Notes: a model not told the origin generated them from the letters alone. A DNA stretch of 64,000 bases from a bacterium D16-36 (GCA_003611745.1 RAYF01000022.1:28463-92462); one strand, 5' to 3'. Numbered from the stretch's first letter, positions 52,721-61,861 are shown. Made by a program: numbers and translations.

Positions 52721-55617
52721 TCCTTATCTTTCTCTGCATCAGGACTCACAGACGGTTCCAGTGTTTCATAGGGCTTTGCCGTCGGTGTCTCCTCCGGCTC
52801 CAAGGATGGTTCTGGTGTTTCCCTTATAACAGGGGGCAATGTTTCTGCCGGGACAGCTGTTGGTGTTACTGTCGGACTGACAGTTGGCTTTGTTGTTGGG
52901 GTTGCTGTTGGTACAGGACTTGGTTTCATTGTTGGCGAAGGGCTTGATGCATCTGTCGGCACAGATTCCGCCGGCACATTTATTTGCCCCAGAAGCAATG
53001 GATGAACCTGATACATTGTACATGCATTCCCATCTGATACATACCAGCGGACAATTCCATCCAAACAGTGGATTGGCTGGCAGTCTGACAAACGGCAATT
53101 TGTCCTGACAACCTCTGACGTCGTATTCCCTGCCCCATCCAATGCCAGCATTGCTGTACGCACAGTCCCATCCTCAGTATTCTTCTCTTCCCAGAGCATT
53201 AAAAACTGCTCGTCACTTATCTTAACAAGCTGCGGCGTCCTGACAGTGATTTTACTGCCTTTTGTATAATCCGTTAACCATTTGAGGGAATTTCCATCAA
53301 AATTTTTCCCTGTCACAGATACAAACACATTCCTCACATCGGAATCGCTACAGTCACGCCCAAAATCAACACTGTTTCCTACGATAAGGCAATTATCCGC
53401 AGATAACTCAAACCCTCCAACAGACGCACCCGTTTTATTATAATGGCTGCCTGTGACACGGCTAAGCGATATCGGAATAGTGTATCTGACCTTCGTAATA
53501 TCTCCGCCAACCTTGCAGGCGGTGATGCTGATCCCTCTTGGGCTCGCATCGCCATGGTCTACGCGATATACCATTTTCCCGTCCGTCCGGACAAACTGGT
53601 TAAAAGAGTGGCTTACATAACCTGCCTGTGCTATATTCATCACATCATAATAACTCTGTTCCTCAGACATGCTTTCCTCATTTACCACAAAAGTCATATT
53701 TGCCTGATGATGGTTTCCGTCACTGGACAGATACATTTCATGGCACGTATGGATATACAATTTGCCATTTTCCTCTGTCATCCTAAGGCTTCCCGCCTCA
53801 AAAGGAATATATGTATTGCATCCTTTCCACGACAACGCTGAAAGGCGTTCCCATGATTTACTATACTTTACGGCACGCATAACTTCCATATCATCACTGT
53901 CAGAAGGGTTTTTATTGCCAAATACAATATAATTATATTTTTCCCCCGCATAAAAACCGCCAAACAGATCCAGCTCAGCAGGAAGCGAAGCACTCCCTAA
54001 AAGTTTTCCTGCATCCTTTGCATAAGTTTCCAGCAAAATCTCCCTGCCAGTGTATTCTACCCTTGTAAGCGTTCCATCTGCATTTTCCGCAAGATAGGAA
54101 TTCATAACATTGCTCCAAACCGTATAATTATTTGCTGACACATTTTCTGTCACCTTTCCTGAAAGATGAATCGCATTTTCTGAGGGAGCCTCTATCCCCT
54201 GATTTGCAACGACTGTCAACTCCATGCTTGCAGATACGCCGGAATTTGTCTTTACAGTAATAACGGCTGTCCCCTCTTTGCATGCCGTCACCTTCCCATC
54301 CCGGCTTACGCTTGCCACTTTGGAATCTGTCGTAGACCAGGTATATGTTTCATCCAGCACGCCATCACTTTCCACATCACACACCATACTCTCGCCCACC
54401 TTAAGCACATTCTGCCGGTTTGTAATAGCAATCTTACCTGCCTTTTTCCATAAGAATTTTTCTATATAGAACCCGTTATCCTCTCGCTCAATAGCAACTA
54501 CATAATCCCCATAGCGCATCAGTGAAAAGATTGGATGTGACGCAGTAACCTCCGTTACCACTTTTTTCCTCCGCAGATCATATTCTGCCATAGACGTGCC
54601 ATCTACATAGGAGACCAAACTGTCTGTTTCCGGCATATAAACAGTACGCGTCCCTACTGCGGCAGTCCTGTCAAACTGGTTCTCCTTGTCCCGATTCGTC
54701 CTCCCAATCCCCAACAAGGCATTGTCAACATTCGGAACCAGAGAAAAATCCACCGTCTGCCCCTCCGAAGAAGGCGTATACTTTTGAGAATCAAATACAT
54801 ACAATGTAGAATACAGCCCGGAATCTGCCAGAATATACCTGCTATTTGCTACTTCAAGCTGGCGCGCCCTGTCTGAATAATACCGCTGGCCAAGCATAAC
54901 ATTATAATCTGCATCAACCGTAATCTTCCCATCTGATACATTCCCTACACGCAGCACATTCATATCATGGTCATATCCCCAATAAATCCAATTTGCATAG
55001 CTTTCCACATAAAAATTTCCATTTGTATCATCAAAACCTGCAATATTATATATCCTATAACCTGTCTCTGCCCGGCTAAGCACATTGCCGTCACGGTCAA
55101 GCAGGTAAATATACTTATAGTCGCTTGTATATATCCTGCCCTTCGCGTCCACGCCTACCGTATTGCAGTTCTCGGCAGGCGCAGAAATTGTCTTTTGCAT
55201 TGTCTGCCCCGCCAAATCGTAGCATTGGATCTCCGGCATATTCCCTCCCCTGTTAGATCTGACAAGCACATATAAAACATTCCCATCAACATAACATGCC
55301 TCCGCACCTCTCCTGCCATCGGACACAGTATGTTTAAAAGTATGGACTAACGTACTCTTTTTTGTGTCCATATCATATAGGGATAACAAATTCCTATTAA
55401 AAAAATATATCCCGTTTCTTTCCTCACATGGTATCTGCAAGCAGATATCCCCTGTAGACTGATAGTCTAATACATCCGCAGGCAGCTCATCTGCCGCTGT
55501 CTCCGCCGCCATTGCTTCCTGCTTTACATTCCCTGTATGAATCCCTGATAAAAGCATAGCGAATGACAAAACCGCTGCTATCAATATCCTTCCTGTCTTT
55601 CGTTTTGCCTGCTTCAT
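52234..55617 (-). CDS. Giant secreted protein: propeller-like ectodomain, BIG2 domain, LRR_5 cassette
   Basis: A 1127-residue exported protein with signal peptide (about 10-38). Residues about 50-390 alternate strands with aromatic-D/N turns (K-Y-I-Y-L-L-D-R-D-G-N; Y-V-F-D-S-Q-K-Y), as in a beta-propeller. A BIG2 domain is clear (about 395-470: D-G-K-V-T-A-C-K-E-G-T-A-V-I-T). A second, larger beta-rich block (about 480-900) is unassigned. A P/T/S linker (about 905-965) precedes LRR_5 cassette copy C. No catalytic residues were recognised, so a binding or adhesin role is likely. It is in line with its paralogs. Confidence 0.78.
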   Translation of the reverse strand: MKQAKRKTGRILIAAVLSFAMLLSGIHTGNVKQEAMAAETAADELPADVLDYQSTGDICLQIPCEERNGIYFFNRNLLSLYDMDTKKSTLVHTFKHTVSDGRRGAEACYVDGNVLYVLVRSNRGGNMPEIQCYDLAGQTMQKTISAPAENCNTVGVDAKGRIYTSDYKYIYLLDRDGNVLSRAETGYRIYNIAGFDDTNGNFYVESYANWIYWGYDHDMNVLRVGNVSDGKITVDADYNVMLGQRYYSDRARQLEVANSRYILADSGLYSTLYVFDSQKYTPSSEGQTVDFSLVPNVDNALLGIGRTNRDKENQFDRTAAVGTRTVYMPETDSLVSYVDGTSMAEYDLRRKKVVTEVTASHPIFSLMRYGDYVVAIEREDNGFYIEKFLWKKAGKIAITNRQNVLKVGESMVCDVESDGVLDETYTWSTTDSKVASVSRDGKVTACKEGTAVITVKTNSGVSASMELTVVANQGIEAPSENAIHLSGKVTENVSANNYTVWSNVMNSYLAENADGTLTRVEYTGREILLETYAKDAGKLLGSASLPAELDLFGGFYAGEKYNYIVFGNKNPSDSDDMEVMRAVKYSKSWERLSALSWKGCNTYIPFEAGSLRMTEENGKLYIHTCHEMYLSSDGNHHQANMTFVVNEESMSEEQSYYDVMNIAQAGYVSHSFNQFVRTDGKMVYRVDHGDASPRGISITACKVGGDITKVRYTIPISLSRVTGSHYNKTGASVGGFELSADNCLIVGNSVDFGRDCSDSDVRNVFVSVTGKNFDGNSLKWLTDYTKGSKITVRTPQLVKISDEQFLMLWEEKNTEDGTVRTAMLALDGAGNTTSEVVRTNCRLSDCQPIHCLDGIVRWYVSDGNACTMYQVHPLLLGQINVPAESVPTDASSPSPTMKPSPVPTATPTTKPTVSPTVTPTAVPAETLPPVIRETPEPSLEPEETPTAKPYETLEPSVSPDAEKDKETNSVKKVRKGYKVTDKKTKAVYKITGTGKSKTVEYVRSTKKNVSKITIPAKVKLEGQNYKITAIAKNALKNYKKLSYVSIGKNVKKIGEKAFYGCKKLRYIYVKPKNLEAKNIGKQAFGNGYASPRVKSAKSVWRRYAHVLPARGLSKRAVYIINPVKLVL

Positions 55618-55636
55618 TGCAGCACCTTCCTTTCTT

Positions 55637-56140
55637 CTATATCACTAACTTTACCGGATCAATTACAAACAGTGCCTTTTTCGACATTCCCCTTAACAGA
55701 AAAACATTCGAATACTGTTTCCATATATTTTTAGCAGTTTTTACCCTTGGGGAATGATAACCCCCGCCAAATGCCTGCCCGCCTATATTATTTTCTGTTA
55801 ATTTCTTTGACTTCACATAAATATAACGCAGTTTTTTACAGCCATAAAATGCCTTCTTGCCGATTTTCCTGACGTTTTTGCCAATTATCACATAACTCAG
55901 CTTTTTGTTATTTTTTAATGCATTCTTTGCTATTGATGTTACTTTATAATTATGTCCCCGAAGCTTTACTTTTGCCGGAATGGCTATCTTGGAAGCATTT
56001 TTCTTGGTGCTTCTGACATATTCCACGGTTTTGTTCTTCCCTGTTCCGGTTACCTTATAAACTGCCTTCGTCTTGCTGTCAGAAACCATAGCACCCTTCT
56101 TTAAACTCTTAGCAGGTTTCTTTTTATTATCTGCCTTTGG
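55637..56140 (-). repeat. C-terminal LRR_5 cassette, copy D
   Basis: It shares long identical stretches with copy A (around 42150 and 56080 the DNA is almost the same), but its last part (K-A-L-F-V-I-D-P-V-K) is closer to copy B, which suggests mosaic exchange. Confidence 0.75.
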
Positions 56141-58591
56141 AACATCTGTTGGCTCTTCGGATGGCTCCGGTTCTATACTCGGGGCTGGCGCAACTGCCTG
56201 CCCCCCACTTGGCGTCACTTCCGGCGTATTGCCCGGCATATCAGCCGGCTCTTCGCTCGGGGCTAATGTTGCCAAAACGGAAGGCGTTGCTGACGGCGCA
56301 GGCGTTGCAGTCGGTACTGACCCGGGGATAATTACGGGCTTATATGGTATATACGGAGTGCCATCTGGGCTTACTGTTGGTGTTATAACCGGAATGTCTG
56401 ACGGCCTTAATGTCGGCACCGGTGTTAGTGTTGGCCTTGGCGCCGGACTTGGATTTGTAGTCGGCGTTACCACCGGACTCTCCGTCGGCCTTGCAGTCGG
56501 TATTATCGTTGGCATTATAGTCGGCCTCGGCACCGGTGTTATCGTCGGCATTACAGTCGGACTTGCCGTTGGTTTCACCATTGGGCTTGCTGTCGGCTTC
56601 ACAGTCGGGCTTGCCGTCGGTTTTGCTGTCGGGCTTGCCGTCGGTTTCACGGTCGGGCTTGCCGTCGGTTTTGCTGTCGGGCTTGCCGTTGGTTTCACGG
56701 TCGGGCTTGCCGTCGGCTTTACCGTTGGGCTTGCCGTTGGTTTCACCGTTGGGCTTGCCGTTGGTTTTGCTGTCGGGCTTGCCGTCGGTTTCACGGTCGG
56801 GCTTGCCGTTGGCTTTGCGGTCGGGCTCGCCGTTGGTTTCACCGTTGGGCTTGCCGTCGGCTTCGGAGTCGGGCTTGCCGTTGGCTTCGGAGTTTGGCTT
56901 GCCGTTGGCTTCGGAGTCGGGCTTGCTGTTGGCTTCACAGTTGGGCTTGCCGTCGGCTTCGGTTTACTTCCGTCTATTACTGTGATTTGGCAAGAGACGG
57001 TTTTTCCGCCTTCCTTCGAGTCTGCACAAATTACTGCTTTCCCCTCCTCTTTCGCTATAATACGTATTTTCTCGCCTGTTTTTGCCTTTACATAGAACGG
57101 CTTCACCATTGCTACTTTTGTATCTGTTGAATAAACGGTGATGTAATCATCGCTGTTTTCCGTAACAGATGCGATAGTAAGCGGCGCTTCCCCTGAAACG
57201 GATTTATCAATGACAAGTTCACTATCCGATAGCGAAAATATTCCTGCAGGTACATCGGCATGAAAATCCTCTGCTTTATTAACAAACAGGATCATATTAT
57301 ATCCTCTTACAACACTATACCGCCATCCTGAAAGCCCCAACGCACCAGCAACTCTATCTAAAACATCCTGATCAGGAAGCAATAACAGGCAATTTTCACC
57401 CGGTGCTAAAACCCTTGCCCCTTTTAAAAATTCTTTAGCAGACGCCTCGTCCGTTATTGCTCCCTCCGCCGCATATGCGGCATATCTCATATAATAAGTA
57501 TATTCCATATCGTTGCCAAGGACTGGAAGCGCATACTGCCAATCATTCCCTTTTTTGTCCGGAGTGTTTGGCATATGCTCTTTTTCAAATATATCCTTTG
57601 GCATGGAAAAATAAGCATAATAGTTTTCCGCTAATGGCTTCTCTTCCGCACCATGGTCATCCCATGTCGCATCCATGTAATAATATGTATCTCCTCCGTC
57701 AAAAGATACGGCATTCCATGCATGGCCGCCGCCGGCATCTCCCGTAATATAGACATTAGGAATGTCCAAAATATTCAGGATAAAAGAAAATGCCTTAGAA
57801 TATCCTTCGCACACTACTGTATTGTGTTCCCCATCAAGCACACCAAGAATGCTGTGTGCCCAGTTTGCATCCTCTGCTGTCTTTCCGTCTTCCTTATAAG
57901 CATAATTTACATCCTGAATAAGCTTATCATATATAATTCGTACTTTTTCATAAATATCATCCATATCAGAAACCGCATCAATATACTCCTGAACATTTTT
58001 TTCAATCAACTTGTCTGTGGCCTTTTTCCCAGCCAGATTTTTCTCATATTCTTCTATCACAAGCGGCACAAATTCACCGCCTCCATATACAAATCCTTTC
58101 AACCAATACAGCCATGGATGATTTGCCCGAAACGTAGTCCAAACCTGAATCAACTGATCCTCCCCTAGTTTTTTTGATTGATACCCCGCCTTAAAGGGGG
58201 TATATGCAATCTCGCCATTCAGGGTAATCTCTTCAAACACTGCATCATCATCTCTAAGAAAACCTTTTAGTGAGCTTTCTATATTACTGTATAATTCTTT
58301 TTGAACTTCGGAAAGGCAATCCATCCCATAATCTCCTGTGCCATCCTCAAAAATAGTTTCCTCATTGCTATATAGCGAAACATCCCCATAGGAAGGTACA
58401 TTTGCTATCTCACCCCTGTTAACTTTAGAGACTTCCACTTTCTCAAGCCCGCCTACAGGCAGCTGTGGCTCAGATTCATCTGCTGCCTGTACCGGTCTCA
58501 ACACGAGAGAAAATCCAGAGACATCAGCACAGTTAATTATCAGAACGATACACAACGCAAGGGCAATATATCCCATTTTTTTCCTTTTCAT
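55637..58591 (-). CDS. Giant secreted protein: transglutaminase-like, BIG2, 17 KPTASPTx repeats, LRR_5 cassette
   Basis: A 984-residue exported protein. ATG 58591 is chosen since AGGAG lies seven bases upstream; a signal peptide follows (about 6-30). A transglutaminase-like domain spans about 130-330 with Cys in V-V-C-E-G-Y-S near 260, His in G-G-H-A-W-N near 290 and Asp in M-D-A-T-W near 307. A BIG2-like domain (about 450-535) comes next. Then 17 tandem copies of an eight-residue unit K-P-T-A-S-P-T-(V/A/P) make a rigid wall-spanning linker (about 545-680). More P/T/S sequence leads to cassette copy D, ending D-P-V-K-L-V-I. It is the first gene of the giant set and lies downstream of a region with no gene. 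Confidence 0.85.
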   Translation of the reverse strand: MKRKKMGYIALALCIVLIINCADVSGFSLVLRPVQAADESEPQLPVGGLEKVEVSKVNRGEIANVPSYGDVSLYSNEETIFEDGTGDYGMDCLSEVQKELYSNIESSLKGFLRDDDAVFEEITLNGEIAYTPFKAGYQSKKLGEDQLIQVWTTFRANHPWLYWLKGFVYGGGEFVPLVIEEYEKNLAGKKATDKLIEKNVQEYIDAVSDMDDIYEKVRIIYDKLIQDVNYAYKEDGKTAEDANWAHSILGVLDGEHNTVVCEGYSKAFSFILNILDIPNVYITGDAGGGHAWNAVSFDGGDTYYYMDATWDDHGAEEKPLAENYYAYFSMPKDIFEKEHMPNTPDKKGNDWQYALPVLGNDMEYTYYMRYAAYAAEGAITDEASAKEFLKGARVLAPGENCLLLLPDQDVLDRVAGALGLSGWRYSVVRGYNMILFVNKAEDFHADVPAGIFSLSDSELVIDKSVSGEAPLTIASVTENSDDYITVYSTDTKVAMVKPFYVKAKTGEKIRIIAKEEGKAVICADSKEGGKTVSCQITVIDGSKPKPTASPTVKPTASPTPKPTASQTPKPTASPTPKPTASPTVKPTASPTAKPTASPTVKPTASPTAKPTASPTVKPTASPTVKPTASPTVKPTASPTAKPTASPTVKPTASPTAKPTASPTVKPTASPMVKPTASPTVMPTITPVPRPTIMPTIIPTARPTESPVVTPTTNPSPAPRPTLTPVPTLRPSDIPVITPTVSPDGTPYIPYKPVIIPGSVPTATPAPSATPSVLATLAPSEEPADMPGNTPEVTPSGGQAVAPAPSIEPEPSEEPTDVPKADNKKKPAKSLKKGAMVSDSKTKAVYKVTGTGKNKTVEYVRSTKKNASKIAIPAKVKLRGHNYKVTSIAKNALKNNKKLSYVIIGKNVRKIGKKAFYGCKKLRYIYVKSKKLTENNIGGQAFGGGYHSPRVKTAKNIWKQYSNVFLLRGMSKKALFVIDPVKLVI
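56552..56959 (-). repeat. 24-bp tandem repeat, about 17 units
   Basis: The unit encodes K-P-T-A-S-P-T-x in the gene above. Copies differ mainly at the last codon (V or A, four with P or other changes). In-frame unit length means gain or loss would change linker length without breaking the gene. Confidence 0.9.
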
Positions 58592-58615
58592 ACGCATTCT
58601 CCTCCACTCTTTCAT

Positions 58616-59060
58616 TCTACAGCACCTTTTTATCTGTTTTTACTAAATTTGCAACAATAAATTTAGTCATTTCTGCCAATGGATATTATACCACACCATT
58701 TTTCCATTTCGTGCCAAACGGTAATGAACGGTGTGATTTTGGTTATATCCTGCAAAAAACTGATATAGGAAAAGTATGCTACTCTCTTCTAAAAGATTTT
58801 TCGCTACATTTATAATCTGTAGAAGTGGAGTGTAAAATGCCGACATACAGCAATAATATTCGCCAGACATATCATTCTGGAATTTATACGCCGTAAAGCA
58901 AAGGTTTCAAAATAGCATGGCATAACTATAATGGCAACGATAAAAATCAAACTCATGGAGAAATGCCAGACATATAGACAAACAAAAAGGACTCTTGTGA
59001 ATCCCCGTAATCAACTATTTTAACAAAATATAAAACGCATTTCATAAGCCGCGGAAAATC
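58616..59060. other. Non-coding stretch upstream of the surface island
   Basis: No convincing gene. It contains one half of a short direct repeat (ACTCTTGTGAATCCCCGTAA near 58990; the other half with ACTCTTGCGAATCCCCATTA near 59211). The promoter of the giant-protein genes should be at its left end, but I cannot define it. Confidence 0.4.
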
Positions 59061-59190
59061 TTGCAAATGACATTCGTATGTGCTATATTGTAGACATAAA
59101 TAAAGAGCAACCGCCCACAAGGGGTTCACCGATAATTAGAATAGCAATGCCACCCCGACATCGACCAAAGTATGAGGGTGGTTTTTGCTA
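59061..59190 (+). ncRNA. Short leader or small RNA with its own promoter and terminator
   Basis: A near-consensus promoter, TTGCAA (59061-59066), 17 bases, TATATT (59084-59089), is followed after about 60 bases by a hairpin AGCAA-TGCCACCC ... GGGTGG-TTTTTGCT (59143-59189) with a T5 run. A transcript of about 95 nt is expected. It either acts as an attenuator leader for the gene at 59301 or is an independent small RNA. No known riboswitch class was recognised. Confidence 0.55.
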
Positions 59191-59300
59191 TGTATTGCCC
59201 CTTAAAATGGCACTCTTGCGAATCCCCATTATCATTTAATGGGTTTAAATGGATTTACTATAAAATCCATTTACGAAAATATTGAAAGAGAGGGAAAATA

Positions 59301-59564
59301 ATGTATTATTATTCTACTGTAAACAACATTGTTATGACGCATAGCGGAATTATTACTGGGGAATTGTGCGACACTGTAAGTATACATTTTGAACGTCCCA
59401 ACGAAAAAGGTTTCGATTTTCTTGACATGGATTTGCCAGGGAAGTTTGTGAAAAAGTCTTTCGGTTTTTCAGAAGATGAAATATTAACACTAAAACGATA
59501 CGCAAAAAATAACGCCGCTATTGTATGGGATTTTGCAAGGGAAGGAGGCGGCACAAATGCCTAA
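59301..59564 (+). CDS. Small uncharacterised protein, partner of a DUF4160-type gene
   Basis: An 87-residue soluble protein (M-Y-Y-Y-S-T-V-N-N-I-V-M-T ... F-G-F-S-E-D-E-I-L-T-L-K-R-Y-A-K-N-N). It has no recognised family. AGAGAGGG lies just upstream of the ATG. It overlaps the next ATG by eight bases, so the two genes form one unit. DUF4160 genes are usually paired with a small partner (often DUF2442) in toxin-antitoxin-like units, so this may be that partner. Confidence 0.6.
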   Translation: MYYYSTVNNIVMTHSGIITGELCDTVSIHFERPNEKGFDFLDMDLPGKFVKKSFGFSEDEILTLKRYAKNNAAIVWDFAREGGGTNA

Positions 59565-59758
59565 ACCATTACTTGATTTTTTGGGCTATAGTTTTTTCTT
59601 CTGGTCAAATGAGAATGCAGAACCGCCACATATACACGTATGCAAAGGACACCCAACAGAAAACGCAACAAAATTTTAAATTGCGAAAGGTGGGTGGGAT
59701 AGAATTAGCGCACAACAAAAGCCAGATACCCACAGCAGATCATCGAGGCATGACTTAG
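59557..59758 (+). pseudogene. Broken DUF4160 gene
   Basis: From ATG 59557 it reads M-P-K-P-L-L-D-F-L-G-Y, then E-P-P-H-I-H-V, the DUF4160 core. A TAA follows T-K-F where a Trp codon (TGG) would be expected. After a duplicated TGGG (near 59693) the sense frame shifts and continues with I-E-L-A-H-N-K-S-Q-I-P. So a nonsense codon and a 4-bp insertion have inactivated it, and the end is also lost. The intact family length is about 80 residues. Confidence 0.65.
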
Positions 59759-59766
59759 TTTCTCTA

Positions 59767-59786
59767 AAGGAACCTTTCGGTTCCTT
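59767..59786 (+). terminator. Hairpin after the DUF4160 remnant
   Basis: AAGGAACC-TTTC-GGTTCCTT, a perfect eight-base stem. The T run is short, so termination is only likely. Confidence 0.55.
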
Positions 59787-59899
59787 GGTAAGTTTCACCC
59801 CAAGGGGAATTCACTAAAAGCGCATGGGTATTTAATCTACGCTCCGCTTCGGTCGTTGCCTATGCGAGAATAAGCTATAAAAATTCACTTTAAGATTAA

Positions 59900-60751
59900 T
59901 TACACCAACTGCATAACTCTGGCTTCAAGTTCCTTTAATTCATCCATTGATAAAGACGGTACATAACGTGCGATTTTATCAAGCGGCATCTCCCCGTCCT
60001 TAATCATTCTTTCTGCTGTTTTCCTTTCTGTTTCTTTTTCCTTATTATCCTCAATATCTTTTGCATAAGCCTTCAAAATCTGCTCGTCATCAAATAGTGT
60101 CATCATAATATCCACAACCTCCTGTTCCTTGCTTTCGAGATACTCCCTCAGCACATTTCTGTCTTTGCAAATACGAATTGTTTCTGTTACTGCCTGCTTC
60201 GTATTTCCATATATATTTCTCTGTTCATTATATACTTTTGAGAAGATTATATACTGCCCAATAATATCTTTCTCATTTTCTTGATATAAAACCTTCACTT
60301 CTGCATCAATAGAAATCTTTGCCCCATCAAAAAATTCCTTAGAAAGTGATATTGTATTGGGAATATTTTTTCTTTCGCCCGTAAATATCACGTAAAGTTC
60401 GGGCATCGGCATATTCACTTTTTTGCTTCCATACAGGTTTTGATTTGTGCGCTTAAAATAATCATGATACGTCTGTATTAGATACATCAGCGCACGAATG
60501 ATGATGTTCAACGTCCATGTTGACTGGCTTTCTATCAATATCATTAATCGGTTTCCGACAGAAAATCCTAAGTCGTTATAGTCCGCATCAACAAGTACAT
60601 GCTTAATTGTAACATCTGCAATCTCATCTTCCGTCACGTTACAATCCTCTGGGTGGAGCGCTTTATATAATTGAAGCAAATACTTTCTATCCTGAAATAA
60701 ATTTGTGAATACGCTGTCTTTTATCTTACGCTTTGGTGTACTTTCCGCCAT
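59900..60751 (-). CDS. Rpn/PD-(D/E)XK-family nuclease-like protein
   Basis: A 283-residue protein. The N-terminal half has the nuclease core as in Rpn proteins: D-S-V-F-T-N-L-F near 12, a conserved Asp near 55 and I-E-S-Q-S-T near 73-78, then A-L-M-Y-L-I and P-E-L-Y-V-I-F near 115. The C-terminal third is helical and charged (E-R-K-T-A-E-R-M-I). Rpn family members are linked to recombination and are often called PD-(D/E)XK nuclease family transposases. This copy appears intact, with a free upstream region of its own. Confidence 0.8.
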   Translation of the reverse strand: MAESTPKRKIKDSVFTNLFQDRKYLLQLYKALHPEDCNVTEDEIADVTIKHVLVDADYNDLGFSVGNRLMILIESQSTWTLNIIIRALMYLIQTYHDYFKRTNQNLYGSKKVNMPMPELYVIFTGERKNIPNTISLSKEFFDGAKISIDAEVKVLYQENEKDIIGQYIIFSKVYNEQRNIYGNTKQAVTETIRICKDRNVLREYLESKEQEVVDIMMTLFDDEQILKAYAKDIEDNKEKETERKTAERMIKDGEMPLDKIARYVPSLSMDELKELEARVMQLV

Positions 60752-60997
60752 TTAACCACCTCGTTTCTGATAAGTTAACAAAACATAACATATTAGTTAC
60801 TCCTGCTATGTTCCAATTATACAAAAAATTGTTTGTGCTTACAATAAAATTCACATTAAATTTCTTCCTCTCCCATTTTGTTTCGTACAATTCGTATTAG
60901 CTATCCCTTGGATAGCCTGATGTCATATCTGCTGTTGCTGCCCACGGAGCGAACAGTAATCCTTTTTATCTTCCATCCAATAAACGCAAAATACCTT
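60752..60997. other. Non-coding between Rpn and Agr-like genes
   Basis: No gene. A small perfect hairpin GGCTATCC-AAG-GGATAGC lies near 60900-60917 (read on the minus strand). Confidence 0.4.
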
Positions 60998-61026
60998 TTG
61001 ACCTAAACAACTTTTTGTGATAATAT
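60998..61026 (+). promoter_or_regulatory. Promoter of the Agr-like operon
   Basis: TTGACC (60998-61003), 17-base spacer, TAATAT (61021-61026), a near-consensus sigma-A promoter about 80 bp ahead of the response regulator ATG. Confidence 0.65.
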
Positions 61027-61105
61027 GGATTCTGTTATTTACCAAATAAAGATTATACTTTAAAACCATAAACTCATATAGTACACAAAAGGGCAGGAGG
61101 ACAAC

Positions 61106-61816
61106 ATGAAGAGACACATTTTACTATTGGAGGATAACGACGCACAGGCAAGGAGCCTTGAAAAAATGATAAAGGACTATTCTGCTGAGATTCAAATCTC
61201 CCATGCCGCTACGCTGCCTCGGGCAAGGCTGCTTTTAGACAGTGGGACAGTTTTTAATGCATTCTTTCTGGATATTTCCCTTGCATCCGATTCCATCAAC
61301 CGGAAGGGGCTGCAGTTAGCTATGGACATCCGTTCTTTCCCACAATATTCACAGGCTCCGATTCTTTTTATCACGGCTTATCCGGAACATATATCCCCTG
61401 CTATTAACGAACTTCACTGTTTTGCCTATCTGGTAAAACCATATACCGAACAGGAACTCCACAGGCAGTTAGCCGACCTGTTTGAAGGCAGCCGGAGCAC
61501 CATCCTTCTAAAAACTTCAGAGAAAATATATATATGCGTTGCATTAGATTCCCTGCAATATATTTATTCACAGGGGCGCTATCTCAACTTCGTGACCACC
61601 ACTGCCTGTTACCGCTCACGGCAATATACCTTAAAGGGATTAACTGCACTGCTCCCCGACGATTTTGTCCGCTGCCACAAATCCTATATTATAAATCTGG
61701 TCTTTGTGGAAAACTTCGATTTCGTAAACCACTATGCACATATAACTGCGAGCAATACGTTAATTCCATTAAGCAGGGATTTCCACATTCCATGGTACAG
61801 CATCCCAAATAAATAG
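61106..61816 (+). CDS. LytTR-family response regulator (AgrA-like)
   Basis: A 236-residue regulator. The receiver (about 1-120) has acidic E9/D10, phospho-acceptor D56 (F-F-L-D-I-S) and a Lys in V-K-P-Y near 113. The C-terminal LytTR DNA-binding domain begins near 135 (Y-I-Y-S-Q-G-R-Y, then R-C-H-K-S-Y-I-I-N near 190). AGGAGG sits nine bases before the ATG. It pairs with the AgrC-like kinase encoded 218 bp downstream. In Agr systems this pair reads a secreted cyclic peptide. Confidence 0.92.
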   Translation: MKRHILLLEDNDAQARSLEKMIKDYSAEIQISHAATLPRARLLLDSGTVFNAFFLDISLASDSINRKGLQLAMDIRSFPQYSQAPILFITAYPEHISPAINELHCFAYLVKPYTEQELHRQLADLFEGSRSTILLKTSEKIYICVALDSLQYIYSQGRYLNFVTTTACYRSRQYTLKGLTALLPDDFVRCHKSYIINLVFVENFDFVNHYAHITASNTLIPLSRDFHIPWYSIPNK

Positions 61817-61861
61817 GGCTTGACCGTTGACCCAGATGCGTATGCCTTATTTCAAAATCAA

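Noticed and set aside
56552..56959. CRISPR array
   Set aside because: The repeats are contiguous 24-bp coding units without spacers.
56073..57095. Long plus-strand open frame with repeated V-G-L-A-V-G-F
   Set aside because: It is antisense to the KPTASPTx repeat and the LRR cassette of the minus-strand giant gene. It stays open only because of the repeat composition, and a shadow frame with the same start occurs behind cassette copy A.
60923..61117. 64-codon minus-strand frame ahead of the Agr-like regulator, checked as possible AgrD
   Set aside because: It overlaps the promoter and start of the regulator on the other strand, and lacks a Cys in a peptide-thiolactone setting followed by an acidic tail.
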